DNA of 64,000 nucleotides from Pseudomonas mandelii (GTDB lineage: Bacteria; Pseudomonadota; Gammaproteobacteria; Pseudomonadales; Pseudomonadaceae), in the NCBI RefSeq assembly GCF_024138395.1, contig NZ_JAMYDU010000007.1:175039-239038 (forward strand), read 5' to 3'. Below are positions 25,569-34,407 of this stretch, piece after piece. Every line of letters begins with the position of its first letter. The first letter of the stretch is position 1. A program made the position numbers and the translations under genes. The notes beneath the pieces were generated by a model. The model was not told the origin of the DNA. It did not search any database and worked only from the letters and a program-made list of their open reading frames with translations.

Positions 25569-25971
25569 AAGGCTCCTTGGCCAACGTGAAATGGAGGTCA
25601 GTTGGGAAATGACACCTTGGCGGCAAGTCCACCCTGCCCGCAGTGTAATGATGCACTGAGGTTAGTCCGTAGATACTCAAATGCAACTTCCCGCGCTTCC
25701 GTTCCTGGCCGGTTTCTGCCGGTTCCCACCGGCAGCTTTGGGTCTCTGCTGCGGAAAGCTTTCGCCCGGAGATTGGCCATTTGCTGTACTTGGCGAAGGA
25801 CAGCTATGGGTCGTTTTCTGCCCGTCGCGAGAGGCAGAAAACGACCCTAAGCGGTCGTTGTTGGCTGCAATCGATCTCTCGCACACAAAGCGCCAAACAT
25901 CGGTTACCGCCGATGATCTGGCTAAAGCCTCAGGTCTACGGAAGGACAGCCAGTTCTGCGAAACGGCAGGG
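25569..25971. other. repeat-rich gap before the IS graveyard
   Basis: About 400 bp without a gene. It holds two copies of the dispersed palindrome (25703-25742 and 25802-25857). The second, with GGGTCGTTTTCTGCCCGTCG and CGAGAGGCAGAAAACGACCC, is the most symmetrical copy in the window. The frame through it is fortuitously open. Confidence 0.6.
25802..25857. repeat. best-preserved copy of the dispersed palindrome
   Basis: GGGTCGTTTTCTGCC and GGCAGAAAACGACCC are perfect 15-bp arms around a short GTCGCGA centre, followed by CTAAGCGGTCG. It serves as a reference copy for the family. Confidence 0.8.
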
Positions 25972-26448
25972 GTCGTTTACGACTTCAGCCCCAGCCGCGC
26001 CGGTGAGCATGCTCGCAACTTCCTGCAAGACTGGAAAGGCAAGCTGGTCTGTGATGATTTTGGCGGTTACAAGGCCAGCTTCGAACTCGGCGTGACCGAG
26101 ATCGGTTGCATGGCACATGCCCGGCGCAAGTTCTTCGAACTGCACGCCACCAACAAGAGCATGCTCGCCGAGCAGGCGCTGCGCTATATCCAACTGCTGT
26201 ACGAAATCGAAAGTGAGATCCGCGACCTGGAGCCGGATTTACGACGCCGAATACGGCAGGAAAAAGCCGTACTGGTGATGGATGCGCGGCATGCCTGGAT
26301 GATCGCCCAGCGCGATCTCGTGCCTGAAGGCTCGGCTATTAGTAGAGCGCTGGATTACAGCCTGAAACGCTGGGCAGCGCTGTCGCGCTACCTCGATGAC
26401 GGGGCCGTTCCCATTGACAATAATTGGTGCGAGAACCAAACCCGCCCT
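25972..26448 (+). pseudogene. IS66 family transposase fragment
   Basis: About 159 codons match the C-terminal catalytic half of IS66 TnpC: VYDFSPSRAGEHARNFLQDW, KLVCDDFGGYKASFELG with a catalytic aspartate, and GCMAHARRKFFELHA. DDGAVPIDNNWCENQ carries the final glutamate. The N-terminal DNA-binding half and the last ~30 residues are gone. On the left it meets repeat DNA, and on the right it stops abruptly and an IS30 fragment begins. The terminal inverted repeats were not found, so this is a dead relic. Confidence 0.9.
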
Positions 26449-26450
26449 AG

Positions 26451-26510
26451 ATGGTCAGCATCCACGTGCGCCCGCCGGAGATTGAAGACCGTCTGATGCC
26501 GGGGCATTGG
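26451..26510 (+). pseudogene. IS30 family transposase internal fragment
   Basis: Twenty codons read SIHVRPPEIEDRLMPGHW and neighbours. The run RPPEIEDRLMPGHW is the hallmark that precedes the first catalytic aspartate block in IS30 transposases. It begins two or three bases after the IS66 relic ends, so the two insertions were joined by a rearrangement. Nothing else of the IS30 element remains. Confidence 0.75.
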
Positions 26511-26534
26511 TGTCGACTGTTCTCCCCGATTGTT

Positions 26535-26559
26535 CAAAAACGGAACCCAACGGGCTCCG
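26535..26559 (-). terminator. Rho-independent terminator of the carboxylesterase
   Basis: Read on the minus strand: CGGAGCCC, loop GTT, GGGTTCCG, then TTTTTG. It lies 26 bp past the esterase stop codon. Confidence 0.75.
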
Positions 26560-26585
26560 TCTACTGCGCGCGCTCGCGCCTAGGG

Positions 26586-28331
26586 TTAGTTGGCATCCTC
26601 CAGCCGCACTTGCCGATTTTCCAGGAATTCCAGCACCTTCTGCCGATCATCGGTGCCGAGCTGATCCAGCGCCGCGTTGACGTCCGACAACCAGAGGTTG
26701 TGCAAGCTGCTGCGGACGCTGTTATCCAGAATCAGGCGCTTCTGGTAGAGCCAGAAATTCGACCAGTCGGGCCAGTCGGGCAAGCCGTCAGACGCCTTGT
26801 TGGGGTTGCCGGTGCGCATGAACTGGGCCAGGTACTGGGTGAACTTGTCGGACAGCGCCGTGCGCTGACTCTGAGTGGCGCTGCTGCTCATAAAGCGCAT
26901 CAGGTCCTGCTGCGGCGCCAGCGGGAAGTTGCCGAACATAAAGGGGATGTCCATACCATGCACCCCGCCGAAGGCCTCCTTCCAGGGTGCCGGGGCATCG
27001 TCCCAGTCGAAGTTGTAGCGGTAGATATTGCCCTGCAGCAGGCGCAGATAGCGGCAGATATTGTCCACCGTCAGGTCTATACCCAGGCTGAGGGCGCGGT
27101 GCACCGGGCGGTAGCTCGGGTAGAGCTCCGGTTTGACCACATCGGTGATGCTCAGGTTGGCCGGGTTCTGGTTGTTGACCATATCCCACATATGCGCGTG
27201 ATTCGGCTTGAAGTAGCCCAGCAGTTCACCGGCGAAATAGCTGCCCTCATCCTTGGTGGTGCCCAGAATCATCGGCACCTGGTTGTAGCCGCCGGTGATC
27301 AGGTCGGCGTAACCGGCCCAGGGGATCACCGTGCCGTCGGTAAAGTGGCCCATCACCACCGGCGACGGCGTGTGCCGCACTATGTCTGCCGCCGGCAGGC
27401 CGCGCAGAAAGGCGCGAATCCAGCTGGCACTCTGCTTCTGGCGAAACGCGGCCGCCTGCAGCTTGTCGCCGGCGTAGCCCTTCTCGATCAGCAACTGGTC
27501 GAGCATGGCGTTGGACTGCAGCTGGCCCAGTGAGGTCGGGTAGGCATTGGGCAGGCCCGACATGCAGATCATGCGGTCAACCAAGGCCTCCGCCAGCGGC
27601 GACTGCAACAGGCCCCAGGCGTTGATGCAACCGGCCGACTGCCCAGCGATGGTGACGCTATTGGGGTTGCCGCCAAACTGGCCGATATTGTCGCGCACCC
27701 ACTCCAGGCCCTTGATCAGGTCCAGGGTGAGGAAGTTGCCGGAATTATCCAGGGCATCGCCATCCTGCAGGGCGCTGTTGTACAGCCAGCCCAGACTGCC
27801 GACCCGGTAGTTAACCGACACCACGATGGCGTTGGCGTTACGGGCGAAATTGGCGCCGTTATACAGCAACTCGGAAGCGGCACCCTTGAGGTTGGAGCCG
27901 CCGTGAATCCAGAACAGCACCGGCAGGTTGCTTTCCGTGCTCTTCGGCCGCCAGACGTTGAGGTACAGGCAATCCTCCGAGCCGATGGGCTGACCGAAGG
28001 TGGCGGGATTCGGCGCGCCGAAGAAGCTGCCCAATTGCGAACAGATGCTGGAGAACTGGCTGGCGTCGCGGACGCCGCTCCAGCCCGCCGGGTCGCGCGG
28101 TGCACGCCAGCGCAGATCATCCAGCGGCGGCGCCGCATAAGGAATGGCGCGCCAGGATTGGGTGTTGTTGACATCGGCCACTCCTTGCACCTGGGCGCCC
28201 ATCAGGGAGTTAATGGCGCGGGTCAGCGACTGGCTGTCGGCAGCCTGCACGCCGCCGGCCAGGGCAGCCAGCAACATCAGGGTGCTGCCACGCAGGCAGC
28301 CGCGAATAAGCGCTATCGATATCCTTTTCAT
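26586..28331 (-). CDS. secreted type B carboxylesterase
   Basis: A 581-residue esterase with a signal peptide (cleavage near GGVQA-ADS, residue 30). The carboxylesterase type B marks are EDCLYLNVW (119-127), the oxyanion hole WIHGGSN (141-147) and the nucleophile elbow AGQSAG (S232). GQSAG replaces the commoner GESAG, a known minor variant. TKDEGSYF and GGVHGMDIPF segments supply the acid and histidine regions. It hydrolyses ester bonds outside the cytoplasm; substrate unknown. It is complete, GC-rich and has its own terminator, but is wedged between IS relics, so it probably arrived as cargo. Confidence 0.9.
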   Translation of the reverse strand: MKRISIALIRGCLRGSTLMLLAALAGGVQAADSQSLTRAINSLMGAQVQGVADVNNTQSWRAIPYAAPPLDDLRWRAPRDPAGWSGVRDASQFSSICSQLGSFFGAPNPATFGQPIGSEDCLYLNVWRPKSTESNLPVLFWIHGGSNLKGAASELLYNGANFARNANAIVVSVNYRVGSLGWLYNSALQDGDALDNSGNFLTLDLIKGLEWVRDNIGQFGGNPNSVTIAGQSAGCINAWGLLQSPLAEALVDRMICMSGLPNAYPTSLGQLQSNAMLDQLLIEKGYAGDKLQAAAFRQKQSASWIRAFLRGLPAADIVRHTPSPVVMGHFTDGTVIPWAGYADLITGGYNQVPMILGTTKDEGSYFAGELLGYFKPNHAHMWDMVNNQNPANLSITDVVKPELYPSYRPVHRALSLGIDLTVDNICRYLRLLQGNIYRYNFDWDDAPAPWKEAFGGVHGMDIPFMFGNFPLAPQQDLMRFMSSSATQSQRTALSDKFTQYLAQFMRTGNPNKASDGLPDWPDWSNFWLYQKRLILDNSVRSSLHNLWLSDVNAALDQLGTDDRQKVLEFLENRQVRLEDAN

Positions 28332-28444
28332 GCCTGTTGCCTAGGTCTGGGCCGCTGCTGATCAGCGGAGTTAGGGGCAGTGTAGTGGTCTAATGAAACC
28401 GGACACCCATTTAGGCGAGAATGCTCGCCAGATCGAGGTGTCAG

Positions 28445-28723
28445 ATGACCAAACAACGCCGTTCCTTTTCTGCTGAATTCAAACGCGAGGCTGCCGACCT
28501 CGTGCTCAAGCAAAACTACAGCTACATCGAAGCCAGCCGTTCACTCGGCGTCGGCGAGTCGGCGCTACGCCGCTGGGTTGAGCAGGTTCAGAAGGAACGC
28601 CAAGGCGTCACCCCGCAAAGCAAAGCGCTGACCCCGGAACAGCAAAAAATTCAGGAGTTGGAAGCCCGGATCGCCCGCCTTGAACGGGAAAAATCGATAT
28701 TAAAAAGGCTACCGCGCTCTTGA
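28445..28723 (+). CDS. IS3 family transposase OrfA
   Basis: A 92-residue helix-turn-helix protein (MTKQRRSFSAEFKREAADLV, GVGESALRRWVEQVQ) followed by a leucine-zipper-like IQELEARIARLEREKSILKR. This is the standard IS3 OrfA, which binds the element ends and forms the fusion transposase with OrfB. The A-rich TTAAAAAGG near 28699-28707 is the usual -1 frameshift site. GAGGTGTCAG lies just upstream of the ATG. It is intact but orphaned, because OrfB is broken. Confidence 0.9.
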   Translation: MTKQRRSFSAEFKREAADLVLKQNYSYIEASRSLGVGESALRRWVEQVQKERQGVTPQSKALTPEQQKIQELEARIARLEREKSILKRLPRS

Positions 28724-29362
28724 TGTCGGAAGATCACGAGCGTACGCGCTGATCAAACAGCTTAGTGTCCATGAGCCGATTGATTGGCTGTGCAAAGTGT
28801 TTGAGATCAACCGATCAAGTTATTACGCCCACCGCCTCAAGCGCCTAATGCCTGATGTCGAACGGCTTCGGCTGCGCAGTCGGGTGAGCGAGTTGTTTTC
28901 ACAAAGTCGCAGCGCTGCCGGCAGCCGTAGCATTCTCTCGTTGATGCGTGACGATGGTGAGCAACTCGGTCGGTTCAAAGTGCGCAGCTTGATGCGTGAG
29001 CTTGAGCTCGTGAGAAAACAGCCAGGTTCTCATGCCTATAAACGAGCGACAGTCGAACGGTTGGATATCCCGAACATCTTGAATCGGGAGTTCGATGTCC
29101 CGGCAGCCAACCAGGTGTGGTGCGGCGACATCACCTACATTTGGGCCCAGGGGAAATGGCACTATCTGGCGGTCGTGCTGGATCTTTGCGCGCGCCGGGT
29201 GGTGGGCCGGGCGTTGTCGGAGAAGCCGGACGCCGAGCTGGTTATCAAGGCGCTGGTATGGCTTACGAGCAACGAGGAAGGCCTCAGGGTCTGCTGTTTC
29301 ACTCGGATCAAGGGTCGCAGTATGCGAGTCGTTTATTTCGCCAGCGCCAGAATTTAGTTGTG
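28723..29362 (+). pseudogene. IS3 family transposase OrfB, degenerate
   Basis: The rve-type DDE transposase can be followed through three frames. MSEDHERTR reads to about 28748, then a frameshift leads into IKQLSVHEPIDWLCKVFEINRSSYY. That frame continues through WCGDITYIW (first aspartate) to about 29252, where a one-base loss moves the reading to MAYEQRGRPQGLLFHSDQGSQYASRLF (second aspartate). The third catalytic residue and C-terminus are absent. No functional transposase can be made. Confidence 0.88.
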
Positions 29363-29398
29363 TTGCATCGACCGGTTGAATCCACAGTTGATTTCCGT

Positions 29399-29435
29399 CA
29401 GTCGTGACAGGCAGAAATCGGCCAGAAGCGGTCAC
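29399..29435. repeat. dispersed palindromic repeat, right half
   Basis: GTCGTGACAGGCAGAAATCGG then CCAGAAGCGGTCAC. It sits at the broken right end of the IS3 relic. Confidence 0.65.
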
Positions 29436-29505
29436 TCGCAGACGCTTTGGGGTAATGTGTAGTATTGAACCATCGAAGCTTCCCCCCTTTCACTGAGGAT
29501 CTCCA

Positions 29506-29721
29506 ATGACAAATCAATCCGTTATTGTCGAGGTGGTTCAAGAAACCGATCCCATGCTGCTCAGATCTTTGAATGACCTTCTCCCACAGCTTTCCAAAAA
29601 CGCTCAAGCGATGACAATGGAAGATTTGAAGCAGATAGTGGATTCAGAGTGCTCCGACTTATTGGTAGTGAGAGCAGCAGGTGGAGGAAGTATCTTAGGG
29701 GCATTTCTGAATATTCGGTAA
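29506..29721 (+). pseudogene. truncated GNAT acetyltransferase
   Basis: A 71-codon frame encodes the N-terminal half of a GNAT protein: VEVVQETDPMLLRSLNDLLPQLS, then ECSDLLVVRAAGGGSILGAFLN up to the third beta strand. The acetyl-CoA-binding loop that should follow is missing, and the frame stops in diverged repeat-like sequence (CTAAGGGTCAGC, about 29753). A good ribosome-binding site (GAGGATCTCC) remains. Probably a remnant cut by repeat insertion or deletion. Confidence 0.65.
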
Positions 29722-29863
29722 TCGATGGTGTTATGCGTGTTTTCACAGACCGCCTAAGGGTCAGCTGAAGTCAGCAGTTTGGGTCAGTTTTCAATCAGTG
29801 CCAACAAGATTGTGTCTAATCGTCTTTTAACTTATCTGAAGCAAAAACTGAATTGTTACGAGC

Positions 29864-30406
29864 TTACGCCGAGAGGTAATCGTCTACAGATTTAACGGTG
29901 CCGTAGCCGAACTCAAAAGCTGCCATCATCGCCGCATGCGCTTGAGCGGCAGGCACGTTCACACCGCGAAATGTGAGATCCAGGGTGGCGCAGGCGTCAT
30001 GCAGCACAGTAACCGAATAACCCATGTCCGCCGCAGCACGTACTACAGCGTCGATGCACATGTGGCTCATCGCACCTATGACCACAATTTCCTGGACATC
30101 AGCGGCTTCCAACTGCTGCTTCAGATCAGTTTCCCTGAAGGCGTTAATGTGTTTTTTTACGATTACAGGTTCATTACCTTGTGGAGCTACATCTGGTTGA
30201 ATTTCCGCACCAGTGGATCCCTTTGCAAAGATTGGAGCGCCTTCAGCGGACTCATGCCGTATGTGGAAAACAGGAAATCCCGTATCACGGGCGTGGCTGA
30301 TCACCCGGATAGCATTCTCGACAGCGGTGTCGATGCCGGTCAAAGGCAGCTTGCCAGTGGGTAGGTATTCGTTTTGCAGGTCAACTACAACGAGACCTTG
30401 CTTCAT
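29864..30406 (-). CDS. isochorismatase-like cysteine hydrolase
   Basis: A 180-residue hydrolase of the isochorismatase superfamily with the catalytic triad in place: D9 (VVVDLQNEY), a lysine at 84/85 (VIVKKH) and C117 (AMSHMCIDA). The GAMSHMCIDAVVRAAADMGY segment is typical of stand-alone amide hydrolases such as nicotinamidase-like enzymes. Length is normal. It lies downstream of, but on the same strand as, the metallo-hydrolase gene (90 bp gap), so cotranscription is possible. Substrate unknown. Confidence 0.9.
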   Translation of the reverse strand: MKQGLVVVDLQNEYLPTGKLPLTGIDTAVENAIRVISHARDTGFPVFHIRHESAEGAPIFAKGSTGAEIQPDVAPQGNEPVIVKKHINAFRETDLKQQLEAADVQEIVVIGAMSHMCIDAVVRAAADMGYSVTVLHDACATLDLTFRGVNVPAAQAHAAMMAAFEFGYGTVKSVDDYLSA

Positions 30407-30496
30407 GAATAATCTCCAGTCAAATTATCAACGTGATGTTGTAGAGGGCCGAGCTTTCGCGGGCAGATAAGCCAGCGTCATCTACGGCCCAATTAA

Positions 30497-31378
30497 TCAG
30501 AACTCCAGCGAAGTGCCGTCTTCCGGAATATCGACTTGGCTTTCGATACCGTGCTTCTTGACGTAGGTGCGCAGCTCTTCACGGGTCAGGGACATGTGGT
30601 TGATTGCGTCCATGTGCACGGCAACAATTTTCGCGTCTTTCGCAGCCTTTGAGGCGCGTAGTACGTCTTCCTCGCCCATGATGATCGACCCCTTATACCC
30701 GGTCATCATTGCTTTCCCGGCGTTGAGTACAATGACTTCGGGATGATATTTCTCGATGGTCTGATCGACCTCTTTACGCCAGACAGTATCGCCAGCAAGG
30801 TAAAGGGTCTTGTAGCCTGGCGCTTGGAAGACCACTCCCATGGCTTCACCTAGTGGTTTAGCGAGTGCTGGCACGGCATACATTTCGTCTGTGCCATGTT
30901 GACCACCAGTCTTGGTGATTTTGACACCGCCGAATTCAGCTTCATCAGTCAGTACGCGCACATTCTTGAAACCTTGGGAGCGAATCAGCTGCGCATCTTC
31001 TTCATGCTGAGCGAACAGAGGGATGTCTTTAGGCAGTGCTTTCTGTGCAGCATCGTCCCAGTGGTCAAGATGCGTATGAGTGACGATGACAGCGTCGACA
31101 CCAGAGATCACTTTTTCGGGCGACTCGGTCAGGTCAACCAATGGATTGCGCAGGTTGCTACGGTAGGTATTTTCAAATCCTGGGTATGCACCCTTTTTTG
31201 CCAGCATCGGGTCAATCAGAAAGGTCGTACCGCCATAGGTGATTTTTGCCGTTGCGTTACGCACTTGCTGCAAATCCACTTTATGAGATGCGTCAGGCGC
31301 TACGGGGGCGCTTGTAGCCGCGAACGCCGGTGTCGTGGCGGCAACGCTGATGGCAAGAGTAAGAGTTCTGAGTTTCAT
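30497..31378 (-). CDS. exported MBL-fold metallo-hydrolase
   Basis: A 293-residue protein with a signal peptide (cleavage AFA-ATS near residue 20) and a metallo-beta-lactamase fold. The metal motif HTHLDHWD gives H101, H103, D105 and H106. AGDTVWRKE and AVHMDAINHMSL provide the later ligands. It resembles the UlaG-like/RomA group of MBL proteins. It is divergent from a GlxA-type regulator (236 bp between starts), a pairing that suggests control by that regulator. Substrate unknown; periplasmic location is inferred from the signal. Confidence 0.9.
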   Translation of the reverse strand: MKLRTLTLAISVAATTPAFAATSAPVAPDASHKVDLQQVRNATAKITYGGTTFLIDPMLAKKGAYPGFENTYRSNLRNPLVDLTESPEKVISGVDAVIVTHTHLDHWDDAAQKALPKDIPLFAQHEEDAQLIRSQGFKNVRVLTDEAEFGGVKITKTGGQHGTDEMYAVPALAKPLGEAMGVVFQAPGYKTLYLAGDTVWRKEVDQTIEKYHPEVIVLNAGKAMMTGYKGSIIMGEEDVLRASKAAKDAKIVAVHMDAINHMSLTREELRTYVKKHGIESQVDIPEDGTSLEF

Positions 31379-31614
31379 CGGATTAATCCTGTTGATTCAT
31401 CAAGGACACCATTCTTGCCGAACGCTTACGTGCCTGACAGTGGCCTGAATGACATATTTCGATATAATTGGGCCAATCGATGAGCGTTCTCTGTGGATGC
31501 TGATGGTGGTCGACGTGTCCCTTTCATCCGTGAAAATGCGTCCGCGTGAGCGGTCGTCCATAATTCCTGTGTGCGATAGGTCTGAGCCATACAGGGTGAA
31601 TCTGAGGCTGACAG

Positions 31615-32637
31615 ATGCAATCCATACGTGTTGCTGTTCTAGCGTTCAACGGCGTAAGCCTGTTCCATCTCTCTGTGCCGGGAGTTGTGCTAGGTGCCGC
31701 TCAATCCGCGCCTGATGAACCTCGTTACGAGATCAATTACTGTGCTGAGGTGCCGGGAGTGGTGAGCAGTGACCAAGGCATCGGACTGGCGGTATCCCAC
31801 GGCCTAGAACTGATGGAGGGATCTGATGTAATTGTCATTCCAGCGTGGGGCGATCAATCGGTCGCTGCATCTGCACAGCTTGTGAGAGCGCTACAGGTCG
31901 CCAATTCCAAAGGCAAGCTGATAGTAGGGTTATGCCTAGGCGCATTTGTGCTCGGCGATGCCGGGCTACTTGATGGGAAAGAGGCTACGACTCACTGGGT
32001 GGCCCGTGACGAGTTTGCGCGACGTTTCCCTGAGGTTCATTTTCGGCCTGAGGTGCTCTATGTAAGTGCCGGCAATATAATGACCTCTGCGGGAACCGTG
32101 GCGGCAATCGATTGTTGCCTGCATCTGGTACGCCAGCGGCTCGGTGCTGATGTGGCGAATCGCACCGCGAAGATGCTGGTGACACCGCCGCATAGGCAGG
32201 GAGGCCAAGCTCAATACGTAGAGCATCCTGTGCCGCAGCTATCTAGCGAGACTCATTTGTCTGATGTACTAGCGTGGGCCCGCATAAACCTGGCCGGTAA
32301 TTTGTCGCTCGACGTCCTGGCAGACATGGCGAAAATGAGTAGGCGGACCTTTACTCGTCGGTTTAAGGAGGCCACCGGCACTACCGTGTCCAAATGGTTA
32401 AACGCTGAACGAGTTGTCAGAGCGCAGGAGCTACTAGAAACGACTGAATTACCGATTGAATGCATCGCGGGTGAAGTAGGTTTTGGAACGCCCCTATCTT
32501 TAAGACAACATTTCGCCGCTCACTTAAGTACATCCCCATCTGACTACCGAAAAATGTTTTGCCTCGGAATGAATCCAAAAACTGAGCGAAAGAGTGACAG
32601 CGTTTTGTCAAATCGCATGTTAGATCTTATTCCATAG
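31615..32637 (+). CDS. GlxA-type regulator (DJ-1/PfpI sensor + AraC HTH)
   Basis: A 340-residue regulator. Residues about 1-190 form a DJ-1/PfpI-like sensor (VAVLAFNGVSLFHLSVPGVV; GLCLGAFVLGDAGLL holds the elbow cysteine; TTHWVARDEFARRFPEV). Residues about 225-320 form the AraC double helix-turn-helix (LDVLADMAKMSRRTFTRRFKE; GFGTPLSLRQHF). Such proteins control metabolism of small amines or of the neighbouring enzyme. The likely target is the divergent MBL hydrolase and perhaps the isochorismatase behind it. Some codon use is AT-richer than the core. Confidence 0.92.
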   Translation: MQSIRVAVLAFNGVSLFHLSVPGVVLGAAQSAPDEPRYEINYCAEVPGVVSSDQGIGLAVSHGLELMEGSDVIVIPAWGDQSVAASAQLVRALQVANSKGKLIVGLCLGAFVLGDAGLLDGKEATTHWVARDEFARRFPEVHFRPEVLYVSAGNIMTSAGTVAAIDCCLHLVRQRLGADVANRTAKMLVTPPHRQGGQAQYVEHPVPQLSSETHLSDVLAWARINLAGNLSLDVLADMAKMSRRTFTRRFKEATGTTVSKWLNAERVVRAQELLETTELPIECIAGEVGFGTPLSLRQHFAAHLSTSPSDYRKMFCLGMNPKTERKSDSVLSNRMLDLIP

Positions 32638-32991
32638 GCGCCGAGATGAAAGGATGCCGAACCTGACACGTTGACCTTCCGGCCAAGATCATATTTTCAG
32701 CAGCTTTTCCTGCAATTCGGCTCTAGGCTACCTAAGTCGAACGGCCGCTTCTGGCCGAATTCTGCCTCTGCTGACTGGCAGCTATGGGTCGATTTCAGCC
32801 GATCGTGGAAGGTAGAAATCGGCCACAAGCAATCGGCGGACAGTGGCGAATAAGTGGTGTCCTGCTATCCTCTTTATCGTAGTCGGGTTTGCCGTCCCCC
32901 CTGTCGGGTTACCCCCGGTAGATCTCACGCTTACCGCGACAAAAAACACGACATGGCATGTCACCTAATGAGAGAGTGTGAAGATAGCGCC
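32638..32991. other. intergenic region with repeat cluster
   Basis: About 354 bp with no gene. At 32735-32840 it holds two adjacent copies of the dispersed palindrome in opposite arrangement, including GGCCGCTTCTGGCCGAATTC and GGGTCGATTTCAGCC / GTAGAAATCGGCCACAAGC. Confidence 0.6.
32735..32840. repeat. double copy of the dispersed palindrome
   Basis: An inverted right half (CGGCCGCTTCTGGCCG) is followed by a left half (AGCTATGGGTCGATTTCAGC) and a further right half (GAAATCGGCCACAAGC). It reads as a composite of two insertions or a tandem/inverted pair. Confidence 0.6.
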
Positions 32992-33380
32992 ATGAAAGTT
33001 CGATGCCCTAACTGTGGTCATATCGCAGACAAGCTTCCGCCAAGCTTAAGTGTCCTAAGTGCGACGATTTTTCCCACGACTGGATTAGTTATGATTGGGA
33101 AAGCTTTGCTTTAACCCAGCGTCGACATATTAGATATAACCTTTTAATTATTGGCATAGCGTTAATTCTTTTACTTGCGACACTCACCTCTAAATCAACA
33201 GATGCGCGCCATTGGTTGTTCAGCTTGTTATTTATTCCAGCAGTGATCAGCTTGTTTAATTATCGAAAGCAGCTTAGAAGGAAATCGGAGTATGAAGGGC
33301 ATAAGAGCAGGGATACGCGCCCTTGGTTTATCGGGGGCTGGGTCTATAAAGCGGCGACGCTCCCCCACAGTGATGAGTAA
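32992..33380 (+). pseudogene. zinc-ribbon membrane protein gene, frameshifted
   Basis: The first frame gives MKVRCPNCGHIADK, half of a zinc ribbon. From about 33048 a second frame reads KCPKCDDFSHDWISYDWESF, the other CxxC half, then two hydrophobic spans (LLIIGIALILLLATL and HWLFSLLFIPAVISLF) and a stop at 33378-33380. Two AAGCTT copies 11 bp apart at 33031-33047 sit exactly at the junction, so a short duplication may have caused the shift. Together the parts make a ~129-residue CPxCG...CPKC two-span protein. It is AT-rich. A sequencing error would be the alternative. Confidence 0.7.
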
Positions 33381-33645
33381 TGCTTTTGCAATTCTGTCGT
33401 CAGTGCCATTGCATTCGTATATCTGGCCGGTGTTGAGCTTTGCTCACCCTGGTTACAGTGTCCGCGCAACAGGAACCAGTCGTTCATGGGTGATGGCTGC
33501 TAGCTGCCAGCAGTGAACGACCGTAAAGGGTCATTGCCAAGCTGCTGCCGCATAACATAAATGGACGACTGATTAACATACGCAGGGATGGTAGGTAGAC
33601 GTTTACAGACAGTACAACCCAAGGACTATCTCAGGACTACCTGGC

Positions 33646-34014
33646 ATGGGCGATTCTTTCTGGAACAGGTTCGGCCTCGAACTGATATTGATCACGTTCA
33701 GCGTATTTTTTTGCTATGCGATGTACCACACGCATGTGACCTATCAGCGCCGCAACAAAAAACAAATCGACGAAGCGTTTCGCCAAGCCATGGCGCAGCA
33801 TGGTATTGAAAATGTGGAAATCCGACAGGATCACATAACGTTAGGGGTTCGTAGCGAAGTCGGGAAAATGCTGTTCGATGTCCACAGGATTCTTCACTGC
33901 CCGCCGGATCGCTGGTTTGTCTACATCCATGTCGAGGACACAAATCCAGTGCTTATGCCGATTTCAGAGCAGCGAGCAATGGCTTCCCTCAACAGCCAGG
34001 GGGGATTTGAATAG
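33646..34014 (+). CDS. hypothetical membrane-anchored protein
   Basis: A 122-residue protein, not recognised. It has one N-terminal membrane span (LELILITFSVFFCYAMYHTHV, about residues 11-31), then a soluble domain with NKKQIDEAFRQAMAQHGIENVEIRQ and a beta-rich end (WFVYIHVEDTNPVLMPIS). Orientation is probably N-terminus out or in by chance; no signal cleavage site is seen. A repeat copy follows at 34071. Function unknown. Confidence 0.6.
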   Translation: MGDSFWNRFGLELILITFSVFFCYAMYHTHVTYQRRNKKQIDEAFRQAMAQHGIENVEIRQDHITLGVRSEVGKMLFDVHRILHCPPDRWFVYIHVEDTNPVLMPISEQRAMASLNSQGGFE

Positions 34015-34070
34015 GCTGATGACGACGTTGGCTCCCTGTTCAGGAGGTGCCGAAAGTACACCTTGGCGAG

Positions 34071-34122
34071 CGGCTGCTTTAGACTGCAGCCTTTCGCGAC
34101 AGACAGCAGTCGACCAACAGCA
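34071..34122. repeat. dispersed palindromic repeat copy
   Basis: GGCTGCTTTAGACTGCAGCC, TTTCGCGACAGACAGCAGTC then GACCAACAGC: a diverged but complete copy. Confidence 0.6.
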
Positions 34123-34170
34123 CTCCTTCAAATATGCCGAGGTGCGCGTTACTGGTCGCAGTACCTCGCA

Positions 34171-34407
34171 TCAACCGAGTTGATCGACGACTTTTATCTG
34201 CGTCAGCCCTACCCGCTCGGCCTGCTCTAAAATCTGCGCCGGCGTCGCGTCCGCAGTGGGCATGATCAGGCTGTTCTCACCATCCCCATAATGCAGCTGC
34301 AGCAGGTGCATCGCCGCCTCATGGACAGGCAGTTGAGGCTGCTCGAGTTCGAACATGTGTGTGCGGGATTCGCCGTTGAACAGGTATTCCAGGGTGTAGT
34401 TGCGCAT
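34171..34407 (-). CDS. small conserved Pseudomonas protein
   Basis: A 78-residue soluble protein (MRNYTLEYLFNGESRTHMFE..., then HEAAMHLLQLHYGDGENSLIMP and a C-terminal LTQIKVVDQLG). I recall near-identical short proteins across pseudomonads but no function. It has a mixed beta/alpha pattern and no membrane span. GC-rich codon use is core-like. GGATTCCACC precedes the ATG at 34407. It is monocistronic. Confidence 0.7.
   Translation of the reverse strand: MRNYTLEYLFNGESRTHMFELEQPQLPVHEAAMHLLQLHYGDGENSLIMPTADATPAQILEQAERVGLTQIKVVDQLG

Larger units (their letters stand above)
28381..29362 (+). mobile_element. truncated IS3 family element
   Basis: The left end starts TGTAGTGGTC with the typical TG of IS3 elements, 114 bp before the orfA stop-free frame begins. 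OrfA is intact; OrfB has two frameshifts and lacks its C-terminus. The right end is missing: transposase homology breaks off at about 29362 and repeat DNA follows. The element is inactive. Confidence 0.85.

Noticed and set aside
26451..27533. A 360-codon plus-strand open frame starting with IS30 sequence
   Set aside because: Only the first 20 codons match IS30; the rest is antisense to the carboxylesterase.
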